64,000 bases of DNA from Methylovulum miyakonense HT12 (GCF_000384075.1 NZ_KB913025.1:3140045-3204044); one strand, 5' to 3'; numbered from the stretch's first letter, positions 17,503-27,643 are shown. The notes: generated by a model from the letters alone, not told the origin. A program made the numbers and translations.

Positions 17503-18522
17503 ATGAACGATATGTGGCATAAAAATCATCCGGAACGGAGGAAGGGCTCCATGGTTGTGGTGGCCTTGTTTCTTTTCTTGCTAAGTTTTTCTTTAGCCGC
17601 CGAAGAAATGATCTTGAAACATGCCACCTTCATGCCGCTGTGGAGCCCGCAGGCCCAGTTTGCCGGGTATTATGTGGCTCTCGACAAGGGAATCTATGCC
17701 CGTTACGGCATCGCCTTGAAAATTCTTGAGTCGGGGCCCGGAAATTTTCCTGACCAAGCCCTAAAGGAAGGTAAGGCGGACTTCGCAATCCTGTGGCTTA
17801 CCACCGCCATTAAGTGCCGTGCTGCCGGTATGAAACTGGTCAATTTGGCGCAGATCATCCAGAAATCATCCCTGATGCTGGTTTCAAAAAAATCCGCCGG
17901 TATCAGGACTGTCGCCGACATGGATGGCAAGAAAGTGGGGCTTTGGGTCGGCGACTTGTCAATACCTCCGCTGGTCCTGTTTGCCAAACACCACATCAAA
18001 GTCCAAGCAGTCCCGCAGTCCCACACCGTTAACTTGTTTTTGCGTGGCGGCATTGACGTGGCTTCCGCTATGTGGTTCAACGAATACCATACGATTTACA
18101 GTTCGGGGGTCGATTTTGATGAATTGAATGTCGTTTCCTTCAGTGGGGAGGGAATGAATTTTCCGGAAGACGGGATCTACACTATGGAACAAGGTCTCCA
18201 CAAAGACCCGGCCCTGGCGGAAGCCTTTGTTGCGGCGTCGCTGGAGGGATGGCGTTACGCTTTTGCCCATCCCGACGAGGCCTTGGACATTGTGATCAAA
18301 TATATGCGCGAAGCCAAGGTGCCTGCCAACCGCGTCCACCAGAAATGGATGTTGGATAGGATGCGGGACCTGCTGGTGACAGGCACACGCCAAGAACCGC
18401 CCGGGCATCTCGATGAGCAGGATTACGGGTATGTGGGGCGTGTAATGCAAGAAGCCGGCCTGATCCGTAATTATCCCGATTACAATGACTTTGCCTGGAG
18501 AGCGGATGCCGAGAAAAAATAG
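17503..18522 (+). CDS. NMT1/THI5-like periplasmic solute-binding protein
   Basis: The protein has about 339 residues: a basic N-terminus with RRKGS, a hydrophobic signal segment (VVVALFLFLLSFSLA), then a type II binding-protein fold typical of the NMT1/THI5 and SsuA-like group (PLWSPQAQFAGYYVALDKGIYARYGI near the mature start). This family delivers thiamine precursors, sulfonates, nitrate or similar solutes to ABC transporters. No dedicated permease of that type is present, so it may act as a ligand sensor for the next gene. Two starts are possible: 17503 gives the basic n-region; 17551 has a better ribosome binding site (GGAGG) but lacks basic residues. It overlaps the SpoIIE gene by 17 bp. 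Confidence 0.8.
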   Translation: MNDMWHKNHPERRKGSMVVVALFLFLLSFSLAAEEMILKHATFMPLWSPQAQFAGYYVALDKGIYARYGIALKILESGPGNFPDQALKEGKADFAILWLTTAIKCRAAGMKLVNLAQIIQKSSLMLVSKKSAGIRTVADMDGKKVGLWVGDLSIPPLVLFAKHHIKVQAVPQSHTVNLFLRGGIDVASAMWFNEYHTIYSSGVDFDELNVVSFSGEGMNFPEDGIYTMEQGLHKDPALAEAFVAASLEGWRYAFAHPDEALDIVIKYMREAKVPANRVHQKWMLDRMRDLLVTGTRQEPPGHLDEQDYGYVGRVMQEAGLIRNYPDYNDFAWRADAEKK

Positions 18523-20467
18523 TATCGTCACCAAGCTCATCCTGGTGATCACGCTCAGCAGTGTGCTGATTTTTGCCGTGACGCTCGGTTATAACTATTA
18601 CCAGTCGCGCATGATCCTGGAACGTGAGTTGGAGAACAATGCGCATAATCTGGTCTCGTCGTTGGTCTATCGGGTGGAGACGGAACTGATGTCAGTTGCC
18701 AAGGTTGCGGAAGGGGTGGCTAGGTCATTGGAAACCAGCAAACATTCGGAGCAGGAATTGTTGGCCCTGCTCAGGACGACCGTCGAAAAAAACCCCGAAA
18801 TGTACGGTTCGGGCATCGCTTTTGAACCCTATGCTTTTAGCGCCGAGTCCCGGCTGTATGCGCCTTATTATTACCGTGAAAAAGGCAGGATCGCTTTCAG
18901 CCGCCTGGATAAATCTTATCGCTACGTCCCGTATTTGTATTGGGATTGGTACCAGATTCCGCGGGAGCTGGGCAAGCCCGAATGGAGCGAACCCTATTTC
19001 GATGAGGGCGCGGGCAATATTTTGATGGCGACCTGTTCAGTCCCTTTCTATGGGGGGACGGGCGCCACGAAGCGGCTCCGGGGGATTGTGACGGCGGATA
19101 TTTCCCTGGATGCGCTGACGGAACTCATTTCCTCCGTCAGGATACTCAGAAGTGGCTACGCCGCGCTGCTCTCCCGCAACGGGATGATACTTGCGCACCC
19201 CTTGAAGGGCGCCATCATGAATGAGACGTTCTTTAGCATCGGGGAGTCACGTAATGACCCTTCATTACGGGAACTGGGCAAAAAAATGGTCAGGGGTGAA
19301 TCCGGCTTCATACTCTACAATAGCCTGATGGGGGTCAGGAGTTGGCTGTATTACGCGCCTGTCCGGTCGACTGGCTGGACGCTGGCGGTGGTGTTCCCGG
19401 AGGAAGAGCTGCTTGAAAATGTCAAACAGTTAAGTATGACCATGGCCGCCATGGGTTTCTTCGGGCTGATGTTGCTGGTTTCGGCGGTTGTCCATATTGC
19501 CAGGACCATCATCAAGCCCTTGGAATTGTTGGCTGATGCAACTGATGAAATCGCTGCCGGGAATTTTGATGTGGTGATGCCAAGTGTGGCCTCGGATGAT
19601 GAGGTGGGTGTCCTGGCCCACGATTTTCAAGTGATGGCCGCGTCACTCAAGGATTACATCAAAAATTTGACCGAAACCACCGCCGCAAAGGAACGTATCC
19701 AAAGCGAACTCAAGGTCGCCACCCATATCCAGGAAAGCCTGTTGCCCCGCTTGTTCCCGCCGTTTCCTAACCACCCCGAATTTGAGATATACGCGTCGAT
19801 GGTGCCTGCCAAAGAGGTGGGCGGTGACTTCTACGATTTCTTTTTTATAGATGACTACAACCTGTTGTTCCTGATTGGGGACGTCTCCGACAAGGGGGTG
19901 CCTGCGGCATTGTATATGATGGTGACAAAAACCCTTTTGAAGTCGGAAGGGCAACGGTTGGGCGAACCGGATAAGATACTGTCTTCCGTCAACAAAATCC
20001 TCGCGGCCGACAATGACAGTTGCATGTTCACGACAGTGTTCTGCGCCATACTCGATGTCAGGACAGGCGAGGTGCGTTTTGCCAATGCCGGGCATAATCC
20101 CCCGCTGATCATCGAGTCAGGGGATGTGCGTTACCTGGCCGTGAAACCTGGGTTAATGCTTGGCCCTATGGCGGGAACGGTTTATGGGACTGAGCGTATC
20201 AGCTTAAAGCCCGGGGATATGCTGTTCCTTTATACGGATGGCGTCACTGAAGCAATAAACCAGCAAGAGGAACTGTATGGTGAGCGGCAGTTGCTGAAGG
20301 CGTTGCTGCTCGCCCCTAAAGGGGATGTTTCAGGCATGGTCCACTATATCAGCGCCGAGGTGTCACGACATGCCGCTGGAGCCCCCCAATCAGACGACAT
20401 CACCATGTTGGCGATAAAAATGACGGACAATACGATGGGCATCGAAAGTGCCAGAAGCGGCGCATGA
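18506..20467 (+). CDS. Membrane sensor phosphatase: Cache-HAMP-SpoIIE (PP2C)
   Basis: The protein has about 653 residues. A first transmembrane helix (LILVITLSSVLIFAVTLGY) is followed by a periplasmic double-Cache-like sensor to about residue 300, a second helix (MAAMGFFGLMLLVSAVVHIA), a HAMP linker, and a C-terminal PP2C/SpoIIE phosphatase. Metal-binding motifs are visible: EVGGDFYDFF, IGDVSDKGVPAALYM, NAGHNPP, LYTDGVTEA and QSDDITMLA. SpoIIE/RsbU-type enzymes dephosphorylate STAS antagonist proteins, and one is encoded three genes downstream. The simplest reading is that an extracytoplasmic signal controls this phosphatase and thereby the STAS protein. It overlaps the genes on both sides, showing tight translational coupling. 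Confidence 0.93.
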   Translation: MPRKNSIVTKLILVITLSSVLIFAVTLGYNYYQSRMILERELENNAHNLVSSLVYRVETELMSVAKVAEGVARSLETSKHSEQELLALLRTTVEKNPEMYGSGIAFEPYAFSAESRLYAPYYYREKGRIAFSRLDKSYRYVPYLYWDWYQIPRELGKPEWSEPYFDEGAGNILMATCSVPFYGGTGATKRLRGIVTADISLDALTELISSVRILRSGYAALLSRNGMILAHPLKGAIMNETFFSIGESRNDPSLRELGKKMVRGESGFILYNSLMGVRSWLYYAPVRSTGWTLAVVFPEEELLENVKQLSMTMAAMGFFGLMLLVSAVVHIARTIIKPLELLADATDEIAAGNFDVVMPSVASDDEVGVLAHDFQVMAASLKDYIKNLTETTAAKERIQSELKVATHIQESLLPRLFPPFPNHPEFEIYASMVPAKEVGGDFYDFFFIDDYNLLFLIGDVSDKGVPAALYMMVTKTLLKSEGQRLGEPDKILSSVNKILAADNDSCMFTTVFCAILDVRTGEVRFANAGHNPPLIIESGDVRYLAVKPGLMLGPMAGTVYGTERISLKPGDMLFLYTDGVTEAINQQEELYGERQLLKALLLAPKGDVSGMVHYISAEVSRHAAGAPQSDDITMLAIKMTDNTMGIESARSGA

Positions 20468-23463
20468 AAATAGCGGCGGCATTTATGCTGGTCTTGCTGG
20501 CGGTGATGGCTGGCCTTGGCAGTTGCAGTAAAACGGAAACCGTCATCGCCAATTTTGATGACGCGCAAACGGCAAAAATTGGCGTGATGACCGGCTCCAC
20601 AGGCGAGGCCATCGCCCAGGCAAAATTCCCTAAGGCGCAGGTCAAAAGCTTTGACGACATTATGGACGCGGTTGCGGCCATCAAATCCGGTCAAATCGAC
20701 GCGATCGTGACCGCGTTCCCGGCCGCGCTACAGGTCACCAAAAAGAACCAGGAATTGGGGCTGTTGCCTGAACCGCTGGCTAATGAAGACACGGCCATTG
20801 CGGTCATGAAGGGGAATGCCGGGCTGCTGGCTTCCTTGAACCGGATTATCACAGGGCTAAAGCAGGACGGCACGCTGGAGTCCATGCAGAAGCGCTGGTT
20901 CAAGCCGGATTTGACGCCTTATGAGGAATTGCAAATAACCCTGCCGACCCAGGGGACGCCGCTAAAAATAGGGGTCAGCGCGACACGGGAACCCTTTAGT
21001 TTTGTTGACAAGACTGGCCGCGTGACTGGCCATGACGGCGAATTGGCCAGGCTTATCGGCGCCAAGCTTAACAGGCCCGTCGTGTTTTTGAATATGAAGT
21101 TCATGGCCTTGATCCCCGCGTTGCAATCGGGGAAGGTGGATATGATCGTCACCGGCATGACCGCAACGGAGGGGCGCAAAAAATTTGTCGATTTCACCGG
21201 GCCTTATTATGCCAATGCCCAAGTCATGCTGGTCAGGAAAGCCGCTGCCAGTGCGCCCGTTGCGGCAACGGCGGCGGATGCCAAGGCCATTACGGATTTG
21301 CAAGCCCTAGACGGCAAGCGGATCGCCGTGCTCTCCGGTTCCGCCGGCGACTTGGCGGCCCGCAAGCACTTTCCCAACGCCCGTTTCCAAGCGCTGGCCG
21401 CGTCGGCGGATGCGGCGCTGGCGGTCAAAACCAATAAGGCCGACGCGTTTGTCTATGACAAAAGCGTGCTGCTCAATGTGGCCGAGAAAAACCCGGAATT
21501 GGCGATTGTCGCCCAGCCGGTTGACCAGTTGGAAGTGGCGGCGGCCATCAACAAAGACAACCCAGCCCTGCTGGCCAGGATCAACGCCGTCTTGGTCAGT
21601 TTGAAAAAGGAAGGGGAACTCGACCGCTTACGGTCTAAATGGGTGGATTCCAAATATTCGGTCACGCCGCCGTTGCCAACAATCGCCAAGCCCGGAAGCC
21701 AGGGCGTGTTGAGGATGGGCACCAGCGCGACCATTGAGCCTTTTTCCTTCCAGGCTGACGGCAAGCTGACCGGTTTGGACATAGAGCTGGGCCAATTGCT
21801 AGGCCAGCGCCTGGGCAAAAAAATCGAGGTTATTGACATGAATTTTGAGGCGTTGATCCCGGCCTTGCAGTCCGGCAAAATTGATTTTGCGCTGTCCAAT
21901 TTTAATGTCACGGAGGAGCGCAAAAAACTGGTGCTTTTTTCTTTGCCTTATATCCAAAACGACATATCTGCGTTGGTGCGCAAATCCGTCCCCTCCCAAG
22001 CCGTTGCCGTGCAAACGGGAAAGCTGGCTTCGGTGGCCGACCTGGCCGACAAACGCATCGGCGTGCTGTTGGGTTCCGCGCACGACACTTATGCGACCCG
22101 ACACTACCCCAAGGCGACCATACTACAATACAAAGCGCCTGCCGACGTCGCGCTGGCAGTAAAAACCGGCAAAGTTGATTCCGCCTTGTTCGATGCCGAA
22201 CCCTTGCGCGAAATTATGCGTCAGGACGACTCGTTCGCGCTGGTGGGCGGGCCGTTGTTTTCCTTTGGCGTTGGTGCCGGGTTCAACAAAAGTAACGGTG
22301 CGTTGAAACAGCAATTCGACCGCTTTTTGGCGCAGCTCAAAACCGATGGCGTTTACGGCGATATGGTCAAACGCTGGATGGAAACGGGTGACACACGGAT
22401 GCCCGCCATTAAGAATCCCCAAACTAACGGCAGCCTGGGCATCGGTGTCAGCGATGCCGGGATGCCGTTCACGATGGTTAAGGACAATCAACTGGTCGGC
22501 TTTGACATAGAACTGGCCGCCCGCTTTGCCGCGCAGCTTGGTAAAGAGGCCAAATTTGCCAACATGGAATTCGGCAGCCTGATTGCGGCGGTGGCGACAG
22601 GCAAGGTGGACATCATTATCAGCTCCATTTACATCACCGAGGAACGGCAAAAACAGATCGATTTTTCCGTCCCTTATTACGAAATGGGCACACGGGTGTT
22701 CGCGCTGAAACAAAACGTCGCCGGTTACACCGCCCCGGTGGTGGCCCAAGCCGCACCGGTTTCTTTCCTGACGGGGATCGCCAACAGTTTTGACAGCAAC
22801 ATCATCCAGGAAGACCGTTATTTGCTGATCTGGGACGGCCTGAAAACCACGGTGACCATTTCGGTGTTTTCCGCCTTGTTCGGAACCCTGCTGGGCGGCC
22901 TCGTCTGTTTCATGCGCATGTCGAAAAAAATCGCCCTGAACCTACCGGCACGGCTGTATATCGGCATCCTGCGCGGCATGCCGGTCCTGGTGCTATTGAT
23001 GCTGATTTTTTATGTGGTGTTCGCCTCCGTGGACATCAGCCCGGTGCTGGTGGCGATTATCGCCTTCGGCATGAATTTCGCCGCTTATGTGTCCGAGATT
23101 TTCAGGACGGGCATCCAGGGTGTCGATAGGGGGCAATCCGAGGCGGGTATCGCGATGGGCTTCACCAGAATCCAGACTTTCCTGTTCATCGTGCTGCCGC
23201 AGACCGTGCAACGTATTTTGCCGGTTTATAAGGGCGAATTCATTTCCCTGGTCAAGATGACCTCGATAGTCGGTTACATCGCCGTGCAGGATTTGACCAA
23301 GGCCAGCGACATTATCCGCAGCCGTACTTTCGACGCGTTTTTTCCGCTGGTCATGGTTGCGGTCCTGTACTTTTTAATATCGTGGGCGCTGATGCAATTC
23401 CTGGAATACTTGGAGCGGGCCACCGACCCGAAACACAAACGGCGCAAGGTAGGGAAGGTATGA
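20464..23463 (+). CDS. Lipoprotein-like fusion of tandem SBP_bac_3 binding lobes with an amino-acid-type ABC permease
   Basis: The 999-residue protein starts with a lipobox-like signal sequence (GLGSC, Cys21). Then come a lone C-terminal half of a family 3 binding domain (about 35-148), two complete binding domains (166-395 and 414-640), and a lone N-terminal half (657-750). A HisM/GlnP-type permease follows (about 785-990) with the EAA-loop sequence [24 protein letters not shown]. Repeated motifs such as PFSF, [16 protein letters not shown] and TEERKK identify the lobes. It should import polar amino acids or related solutes with the ATPase encoded next. The order half-full-full-half is unusual and suggests one expanded binding protein cut out of register. 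It overlaps both neighbours by 4 bp. Confidence 0.9.
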   Translation: MKIAAAFMLVLLAVMAGLGSCSKTETVIANFDDAQTAKIGVMTGSTGEAIAQAKFPKAQVKSFDDIMDAVAAIKSGQIDAIVTAFPAALQVTKKNQELGLLPEPLANEDTAIAVMKGNAGLLASLNRIITGLKQDGTLESMQKRWFKPDLTPYEELQITLPTQGTPLKIGVSATREPFSFVDKTGRVTGHDGELARLIGAKLNRPVVFLNMKFMALIPALQSGKVDMIVTGMTATEGRKKFVDFTGPYYANAQVMLVRKAAASAPVAATAADAKAITDLQALDGKRIAVLSGSAGDLAARKHFPNARFQALAASADAALAVKTNKADAFVYDKSVLLNVAEKNPELAIVAQPVDQLEVAAAINKDNPALLARINAVLVSLKKEGELDRLRSKWVDSKYSVTPPLPTIAKPGSQGVLRMGTSATIEPFSFQADGKLTGLDIELGQLLGQRLGKKIEVIDMNFEALIPALQSGKIDFALSNFNVTEERKKLVLFSLPYIQNDISALVRKSVPSQAVAVQTGKLASVADLADKRIGVLLGSAHDTYATRHYPKATILQYKAPADVALAVKTGKVDSALFDAEPLREIMRQDDSFALVGGPLFSFGVGAGFNKSNGALKQQFDRFLAQLKTDGVYGDMVKRWMETGDTRMPAIKNPQTNGSLGIGVSDAGMPFTMVKDNQLVGFDIELAARFAAQLGKEAKFANMEFGSLIAAVATGKVDIIISSIYITEERQKQIDFSVPYYEMGTRVFALKQNVAGYTAPVVAQAAPVSFLTGIANSFDSNIIQEDRYLLIWDGLKTTVTISVFSALFGTLLGGLVCFMRMSKKIALNLPARLYIGILRGMPVLVLLMLIFYVVFASVDISPVLVAIIAFGMNFAAYVSEIFRTGIQGVDRGQSEAGIAMGFTRIQTFLFIVLPQTVQRILPVYKGEFISLVKMTSIVGYIAVQDLTKASDIIRSRTFDAFFPLVMVAVLYFLISWALMQFLEYLERATDPKHKRRKVGKV

Positions 23464-24575
23464 TCAAAGTAGGGCACCTTTCCAAATCATTTGCTGGCAC
23501 CACGGTCTTGGCAGACATCAGCACGGAAATAAAAAAAGGCGAGGTCATCGCCATCATCGGCCCGTCCGGCACGGGCAAAAGCACCTTCCTACGTTGCCTT
23601 AACTTGCTGGAACAGCCCAGCGGCGGCACCATCGAGATCGACGGCATGGACATCCTCGACAAAAAGGCGGACATCGCCAAAATACGCCAGAAGATGAACA
23701 TGGTGTTCCAATCGTTCAACTTGTTTTCGCATCTGTCCGTGCTCGATAACCTGACCCTGGCGCCCATCAGGCTGAAAGGCATGTCCACGCAAGACGCGCA
23801 AGCTAAAGCGTTGGAATTGCTCAGGCTGGTCGGGCTGGCGGAGAAAGCCGACAGTTATCCCGACGAGCTGTCCGGCGGCCAAAAACAGCGGGTGGCCATC
23901 GCCCGTTGCCTGGCCATGGAGCCTGAGATCATCCTCTTCGACGAGCCGACCTCCGCGCTAGACCCGACCATGATCAGCGAAGTGTTGTCGGTGATCCGCC
24001 GTTTGGCCAAAGACGGCATGACCATGGCGATCGTCACGCACGAGATGGATTTTGCCAAAGACGTGTCCAACCGGGTGCTGTATATGGATGAGGGCCTGAT
24101 CTATGAAGAAGGTAGCCCGGCGCAGATATTTGACAATCCGCAAAAGGAAAAGACCAAAGCCTTCATCAACCGGATCCGCAGTTACCATTGCCGGATTGGT
24201 TCGCCCGACTATGATTTGTATGCGATGAACGCGGAGATAGAAGCGTTTTGCGAAAAGCAGGTTTTACCCAAGAAAACCCGTGACAACCTCTTGTTGCTGG
24301 TTGAAGAATTGCTGCAAATCTATACCCCCTATCTGCCAGCCATGGCTTTTGAGATGACCATAGCCTATTCGGAAAAAAGCGGGCATCTGACCTTAATGTG
24401 CGAAAGCGCGGGCGGGCCTTTTAACCCGCTGGACAGTGGCGGCCTGCCTGATGATTTTGGCTTGATGATCATCAAAAAATTAACGGAAAGCATAACCTAC
24501 CAGTTTGTGGACGGCAAAAACCGGCTGGAGCTTTTGATGCAGAAAGGACCTAAAAATAGCCCTCATTTGGAATGA
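23460..24575 (+). CDS. Amino-acid-type ABC ATPase fused to an anti-sigma-kinase-like (HATPase) domain
   Basis: The protein has 371 residues. Residues 1-245 are a GlnQ/HisP-type ATPase: Walker A GPSGTGKS (34-41), Q-loop VFQSFN, signature LSGGQKQR (137-144), Walker [13 protein letters not shown] (157-168), H-loop THEMDF. Residues about 255-362 resemble RsbW/SpoIIAB kinases: an N-box-like helix [14 protein letters not shown], a turn [11 protein letters not shown], and a G-box-like [26 protein letters not shown]. The usual N-box Asn appears to be Ile287 and the ATP-binding Asp appears to be Ser316, so the domain may bind STAS without kinase activity. The start at 23460 overlaps the permease stop codon; a longer in-frame start at 23382 would lie inside the permease gene and is rejected. 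A STAS gene follows after 4 bp. Confidence 0.88.
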   Translation: MIKVGHLSKSFAGTTVLADISTEIKKGEVIAIIGPSGTGKSTFLRCLNLLEQPSGGTIEIDGMDILDKKADIAKIRQKMNMVFQSFNLFSHLSVLDNLTLAPIRLKGMSTQDAQAKALELLRLVGLAEKADSYPDELSGGQKQRVAIARCLAMEPEIILFDEPTSALDPTMISEVLSVIRRLAKDGMTMAIVTHEMDFAKDVSNRVLYMDEGLIYEEGSPAQIFDNPQKEKTKAFINRIRSYHCRIGSPDYDLYAMNAEIEAFCEKQVLPKKTRDNLLLLVEELLQIYTPYLPAMAFEMTIAYSEKSGHLTLMCESAGGPFNPLDSGGLPDDFGLMIIKKLTESITYQFVDGKNRLELLMQKGPKNSPHLE

Positions 24576-24579
24576 CATT

Positions 24580-24915
24580 ATGGATTTTAAGACAAAAAAC
24601 GAAGCTGGCACCCTCATTGTTTCAGTCGGAGGCAGGCTGGACACGGTCACCGCGCCAGAGTATGAAAAACAAATCCGTGCCTTGATTGACGGCGGCAATA
24701 GCCGGTTTGTGGTGGATTTTGCCCGGCTTGACTACATCAGCAGCGCCGGCTTGCGCGGGCTGCTCGTTATGGCCAAGCTGCTGAACGCAAAAGATGGCAA
24801 GGTCTGTTTTGCGAACGTCAATGGCAATGTCCGGTCAGTATTTGAAATGTCCGGTTTCAACGACCTGTTCAAAATAGAAAACTCGGTAAGCGAAGCCCTT
24901 GCCACGCTGGCCTGA
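24580..24915 (+). CDS. STAS-domain anti-sigma factor antagonist
   Basis: The 111-residue single-domain STAS protein has the phosphorylation-site motif FARLDYISSAGLRGLLVMAK, with the usual Ser in ISSAG (about residue 56-57). Such proteins are phosphorylated by RsbW-like kinases and dephosphorylated by SpoIIE/RsbU-like phosphatases; only one form binds the partner. Here the phosphatase is three genes upstream and the kinase-like domain is fused to the ABC ATPase directly upstream. No sigma factor gene is nearby, so the target may be the transporter itself or an unlinked regulator. Confidence 0.92.
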   Translation: MDFKTKNEAGTLIVSVGGRLDTVTAPEYEKQIRALIDGGNSRFVVDFARLDYISSAGLRGLLVMAKLLNAKDGKVCFANVNGNVRSVFEMSGFNDLFKIENSVSEALATLA

Positions 24916-24927
24916 ACCAAAGTTTTC

Positions 24928-25698
24928 ATGGCCAACCTTTATCTCCGTTTGCACAGTTGCCTTGGCTTATTTTTGCTCGCCCTAAGCTTCTACACCCGCT
25001 TGCCCACCCCGCTTCACCTGGATTACCAAAAACTCCCCCAAGCCAGTATCTACCTGCCCTTAGTCGGCTGGGTGGCCGGCGGTGTTTGTGCGTTGGTGTT
25101 TTATCTGGCGGTGTTGGTATGGCCGCCGATGACCGCGGTTATCCTTTCCATAACCGCCGGAATTTTCATGACGGGTGCATTCCATGAAGATGGTTTTGCT
25201 GATGTTTGTGATGGTTTTGGCGGTGGATGGGGCAAGCAACGGATTTTGGATATTATGAAGGATTCGCAGGTGGGGGCTTATGGGGCGATGGGCATTGGCT
25301 TGTTGCTGCTGTTAAAAGCCAGTGTCTTGTCCGCTATGCCTGCCGCCGCCGTGCCGTTGGTGTTGTGGGCGGGGCATAGCGTCAGCCGTCTGCCGCCGTT
25401 GTTGTTGATGCGGCGATATGATTATGCACGGGTGGATAGCAGTAAAGGCGCGGCGGCGGTGTTTAAGCCTAGCGCTAAAGATTTGGGCTTTGCTGGTGTG
25501 TGCGCAGTGTCGCCGGTGTTGCTGTTGCCGACGGGCTGTTGGCTGGCGGCCCTTCCGGTGCTATTGGTGAACGGGCTGTTGGGGCGGTATTTCCACCGCC
25601 ACATCGGCGGTTATACGGGGGATTGCCTGGGCGCAAGCCAGCAAGTGGCGGAAGTGGTGTTTTATTTGGGGGCCAGCGCCTTATGGACATTTATTTGA
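24928..25698 (+). CDS. cobS: Adenosylcobinamide-GDP ribazoletransferase (cobalamin synthase)
   Basis: The 256-residue polytopic membrane protein has CobS landmarks: FYTRLPTP near the start, FMTGAFHEDGFADVCDGFGGG (the metal-binding HEDG-ADxxDG motif, about 81-101) and RILDIMKDSQVGAYG. CobS joins adenosylcobinamide-GDP with alpha-ribazole (phosphate) in the membrane, the last assembly step of cobalamin. It begins only 12 bp after the STAS gene, so the cob genes may be transcribed with the signalling operon; no cobalamin riboswitch is visible ahead of it. Its end overlaps cobC by 16 bp. Confidence 0.95.
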   Translation: MANLYLRLHSCLGLFLLALSFYTRLPTPLHLDYQKLPQASIYLPLVGWVAGGVCALVFYLAVLVWPPMTAVILSITAGIFMTGAFHEDGFADVCDGFGGGWGKQRILDIMKDSQVGAYGAMGIGLLLLLKASVLSAMPAAAVPLVLWAGHSVSRLPPLLLMRRYDYARVDSSKGAAAVFKPSAKDLGFAGVCAVSPVLLLPTGCWLAALPVLLVNGLLGRYFHRHIGGYTGDCLGASQQVAEVVFYLGASALWTFI

Positions 25699-26246
25699 TC
25701 CGCCATAGCAAAACCGTCGCGCCAACAGGATTGTGCTACGGGCGCACGGATATTGCGCTGGACGGTGACTTTGCCGGTGAACTGGCCAAAATACGCGCCA
25801 AATTGCCGGATTTGCCCCCCGGTTGCCCGGTGTTTTGCAGCCCGTTAAGCCGTTGCCTGCAACTTGCGGAGTGTTTGTCCAATAATGTGCAGCGTGACGA
25901 ACGGTTGTTGGAAATCAATTTCGGCGATTGGGAAAATATCCTGTTTGACGCGATTGAAATCGAGGCGTTGCGGCATTGGGCCGATAATTTTGTCCATATC
26001 GCCCCGCCTAATGGCGAAAGCTTTACCGATTTGTACCACCGTGCGGGCGATTTTTGGCGGGATTTGACCCAAACAGACGCGCCGCTGGTGGTGGTCGTCA
26101 CCCATGCCGGAACTATCCGTGCCTTATTGGCGCAGGTCTTGGCCTTGCCTTTAGCCAATGCCTTCCAGTTCCGTATCGCCTTGGGTTCCGTGCATAAGCT
26201 GCATTACACCCCTGCGTACACTTACATAGACACCCTCAACCAATGA
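25683..26246 (+). CDS. cobC: Alpha-ribazole phosphatase / histidine phosphatase family (CobC-like)
   Basis: The 187-residue protein starts with the phosphoglycerate-mutase-type catalytic motif YLIRHSKT (the RHG motif with Ser instead of Gly) and has the second catalytic His in VVVVTHAGTIRALL. CobC removes phosphate from alpha-ribazole phosphate or adenosylcobalamin phosphate in nucleotide-loop assembly. The start at 25683 is set by the catalytic N-terminus; the frame stays open further upstream but only as a shadow of cobS. It overlaps cobS by 16 bp and cobQ by 4 bp, which supports the assignment. Confidence 0.88.
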   Translation: MDIYLIRHSKTVAPTGLCYGRTDIALDGDFAGELAKIRAKLPDLPPGCPVFCSPLSRCLQLAECLSNNVQRDERLLEINFGDWENILFDAIEIEALRHWADNFVHIAPPNGESFTDLYHRAGDFWRDLTQTDAPLVVVVTHAGTIRALLAQVLALPLANAFQFRIALGSVHKLHYTPAYTYIDTLNQ

Positions 26247-27643
26247 AACCACTCGCCGTTTTTGGCACCAGTTCCGATGCCGGAAAAACCACCTTGGCCA
26301 TGGCTTTGTGCCGGATTTTTGCGGATCGTGGCCTGAAAGTCGCGCCGTTTAAAGCGCAGAACGTCTCCAACAATTCCGCCGTCACAATAGAAAACCTCGA
26401 AATTTCCAGGGCGCAATGCCTGCAAGCGGAAGCGGCGCGGGTCGGGCCGAGCTTTTTGTTCAATCCGGTGTTGCTGAAAGCGCACGGTGGCGGCGGCGTG
26501 CAGGTCATCGTCAATGGCGTGGTGTACCAAAACCAATCGGTTGCCGATTACTACGATAACATTGGTAACTTGGAACAGGTGGTCACCCAGGCATTTACGC
26601 AATTGCAACGCGATTATGATGTGGTGATTGCCGAAGGTGCAGGCTCGCCCGTCGAGCTAAATCTGCTGGATAAGGATTTGTCCAATACCTTCATCGCGAA
26701 AACGTTCCAGACACAAAATATCCTCGTTGCCGACATCGAACGCGGCGGCGTGTTTGCGTCCATTTACGGCACCTTGGCGTTGATGGATCCGGTCATGCGC
26801 GGGAATTTGGTCGGTGTGGTCATCAATAAATTCCGTGGCGACCGCCGCTTTTTTGATGACGGCGAAACCATTATCCGCGAACGTTTCGGTGTCCCTGTGC
26901 TGGGCGTCATCCCCTACCGTAGCCTGAATATCGACATGGAAGATTCGCAGTCCTTAAGCAATTACCGGCAGCGTTTGGGTGCGGTGAAAATCCGTATCGC
27001 CGTGATCGCCTACCCAGGCCTGAGCAATTACAATGATTTGGATGTGCTGATGGCGGACAATGAAGTGGAAGTGGTGATGGTGGAAACCGGCCGTCCGCTG
27101 GATAGTTTTGATATGGTGCTATTGCCGGGCAGCAAAACCGTGATCCGCGATTTGCATTGGCTGAAAGCACAAGGTTTGTTTGAAGCTTTGCAGCAATTTG
27201 GCAAACCGATTTTTGGCCTGTGCGGCGGTTACCAGTTGCTTTGCCAAACCCTGCATGACCCCGATGCCTTGGAATATGGCCTGGCCAGCACCGAAGTAGG
27301 CTTGGGGCTGGTTGCGGACAGCGTGGTGTACCAAAACCCAAAAATCCTGGCGCGGGGTGCGTATGCGCTGTTTGGCTATCCGGCGATCAACGGTTATGAA
27401 ATCCATTGCGGGCGGCTGGCGAAATATCCGCTGTTTTACCAGCAAGGCCGCATCGCCGGTACCCATGTGCATGGGGTGTTTGATGATGATCACTTCCGCA
27501 CGGATTATCTCCGGTCTATCCACCGCGATTATCGCGGCTATGCTTATGGTGGCTACCGGGATGCGGAAATCCAAGGGTTTGCGGATATGGTGGTGGAGTG
27601 TTTGGATATGGAGGCAATTATGCGGGCCATACAGGATTCCTGA
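26243..27643 (+). CDS. cobQ: Cobyric acid synthase
   Basis: The 466-residue protein has the CobQ/CbiP layout: an N-terminal ATP-binding domain with GTSSDAGKTTLAMALCRIF and FKAQNVSNNS, then the motif DIERGGVFASIYGTLAL, and a C-terminal class I glutamine amidotransferase domain with the nucleophile in FGLCGGYQLLC and a later His in GTHVHGVFD. It amidates four side chains of adenosylcobyrinic acid diamide using glutamine and ATP. It lies between cobC and cobU with overlapping stop and start codons. Confidence 0.95.
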   Translation: MKPLAVFGTSSDAGKTTLAMALCRIFADRGLKVAPFKAQNVSNNSAVTIENLEISRAQCLQAEAARVGPSFLFNPVLLKAHGGGGVQVIVNGVVYQNQSVADYYDNIGNLEQVVTQAFTQLQRDYDVVIAEGAGSPVELNLLDKDLSNTFIAKTFQTQNILVADIERGGVFASIYGTLALMDPVMRGNLVGVVINKFRGDRRFFDDGETIIRERFGVPVLGVIPYRSLNIDMEDSQSLSNYRQRLGAVKIRIAVIAYPGLSNYNDLDVLMADNEVEVVMVETGRPLDSFDMVLLPGSKTVIRDLHWLKAQGLFEALQQFGKPIFGLCGGYQLLCQTLHDPDALEYGLASTEVGLGLVADSVVYQNPKILARGAYALFGYPAINGYEIHCGRLAKYPLFYQQGRIAGTHVHGVFDDDHFRTDYLRSIHRDYRGYAYGGYRDAEIQGFADMVVECLDMEAIMRAIQDS

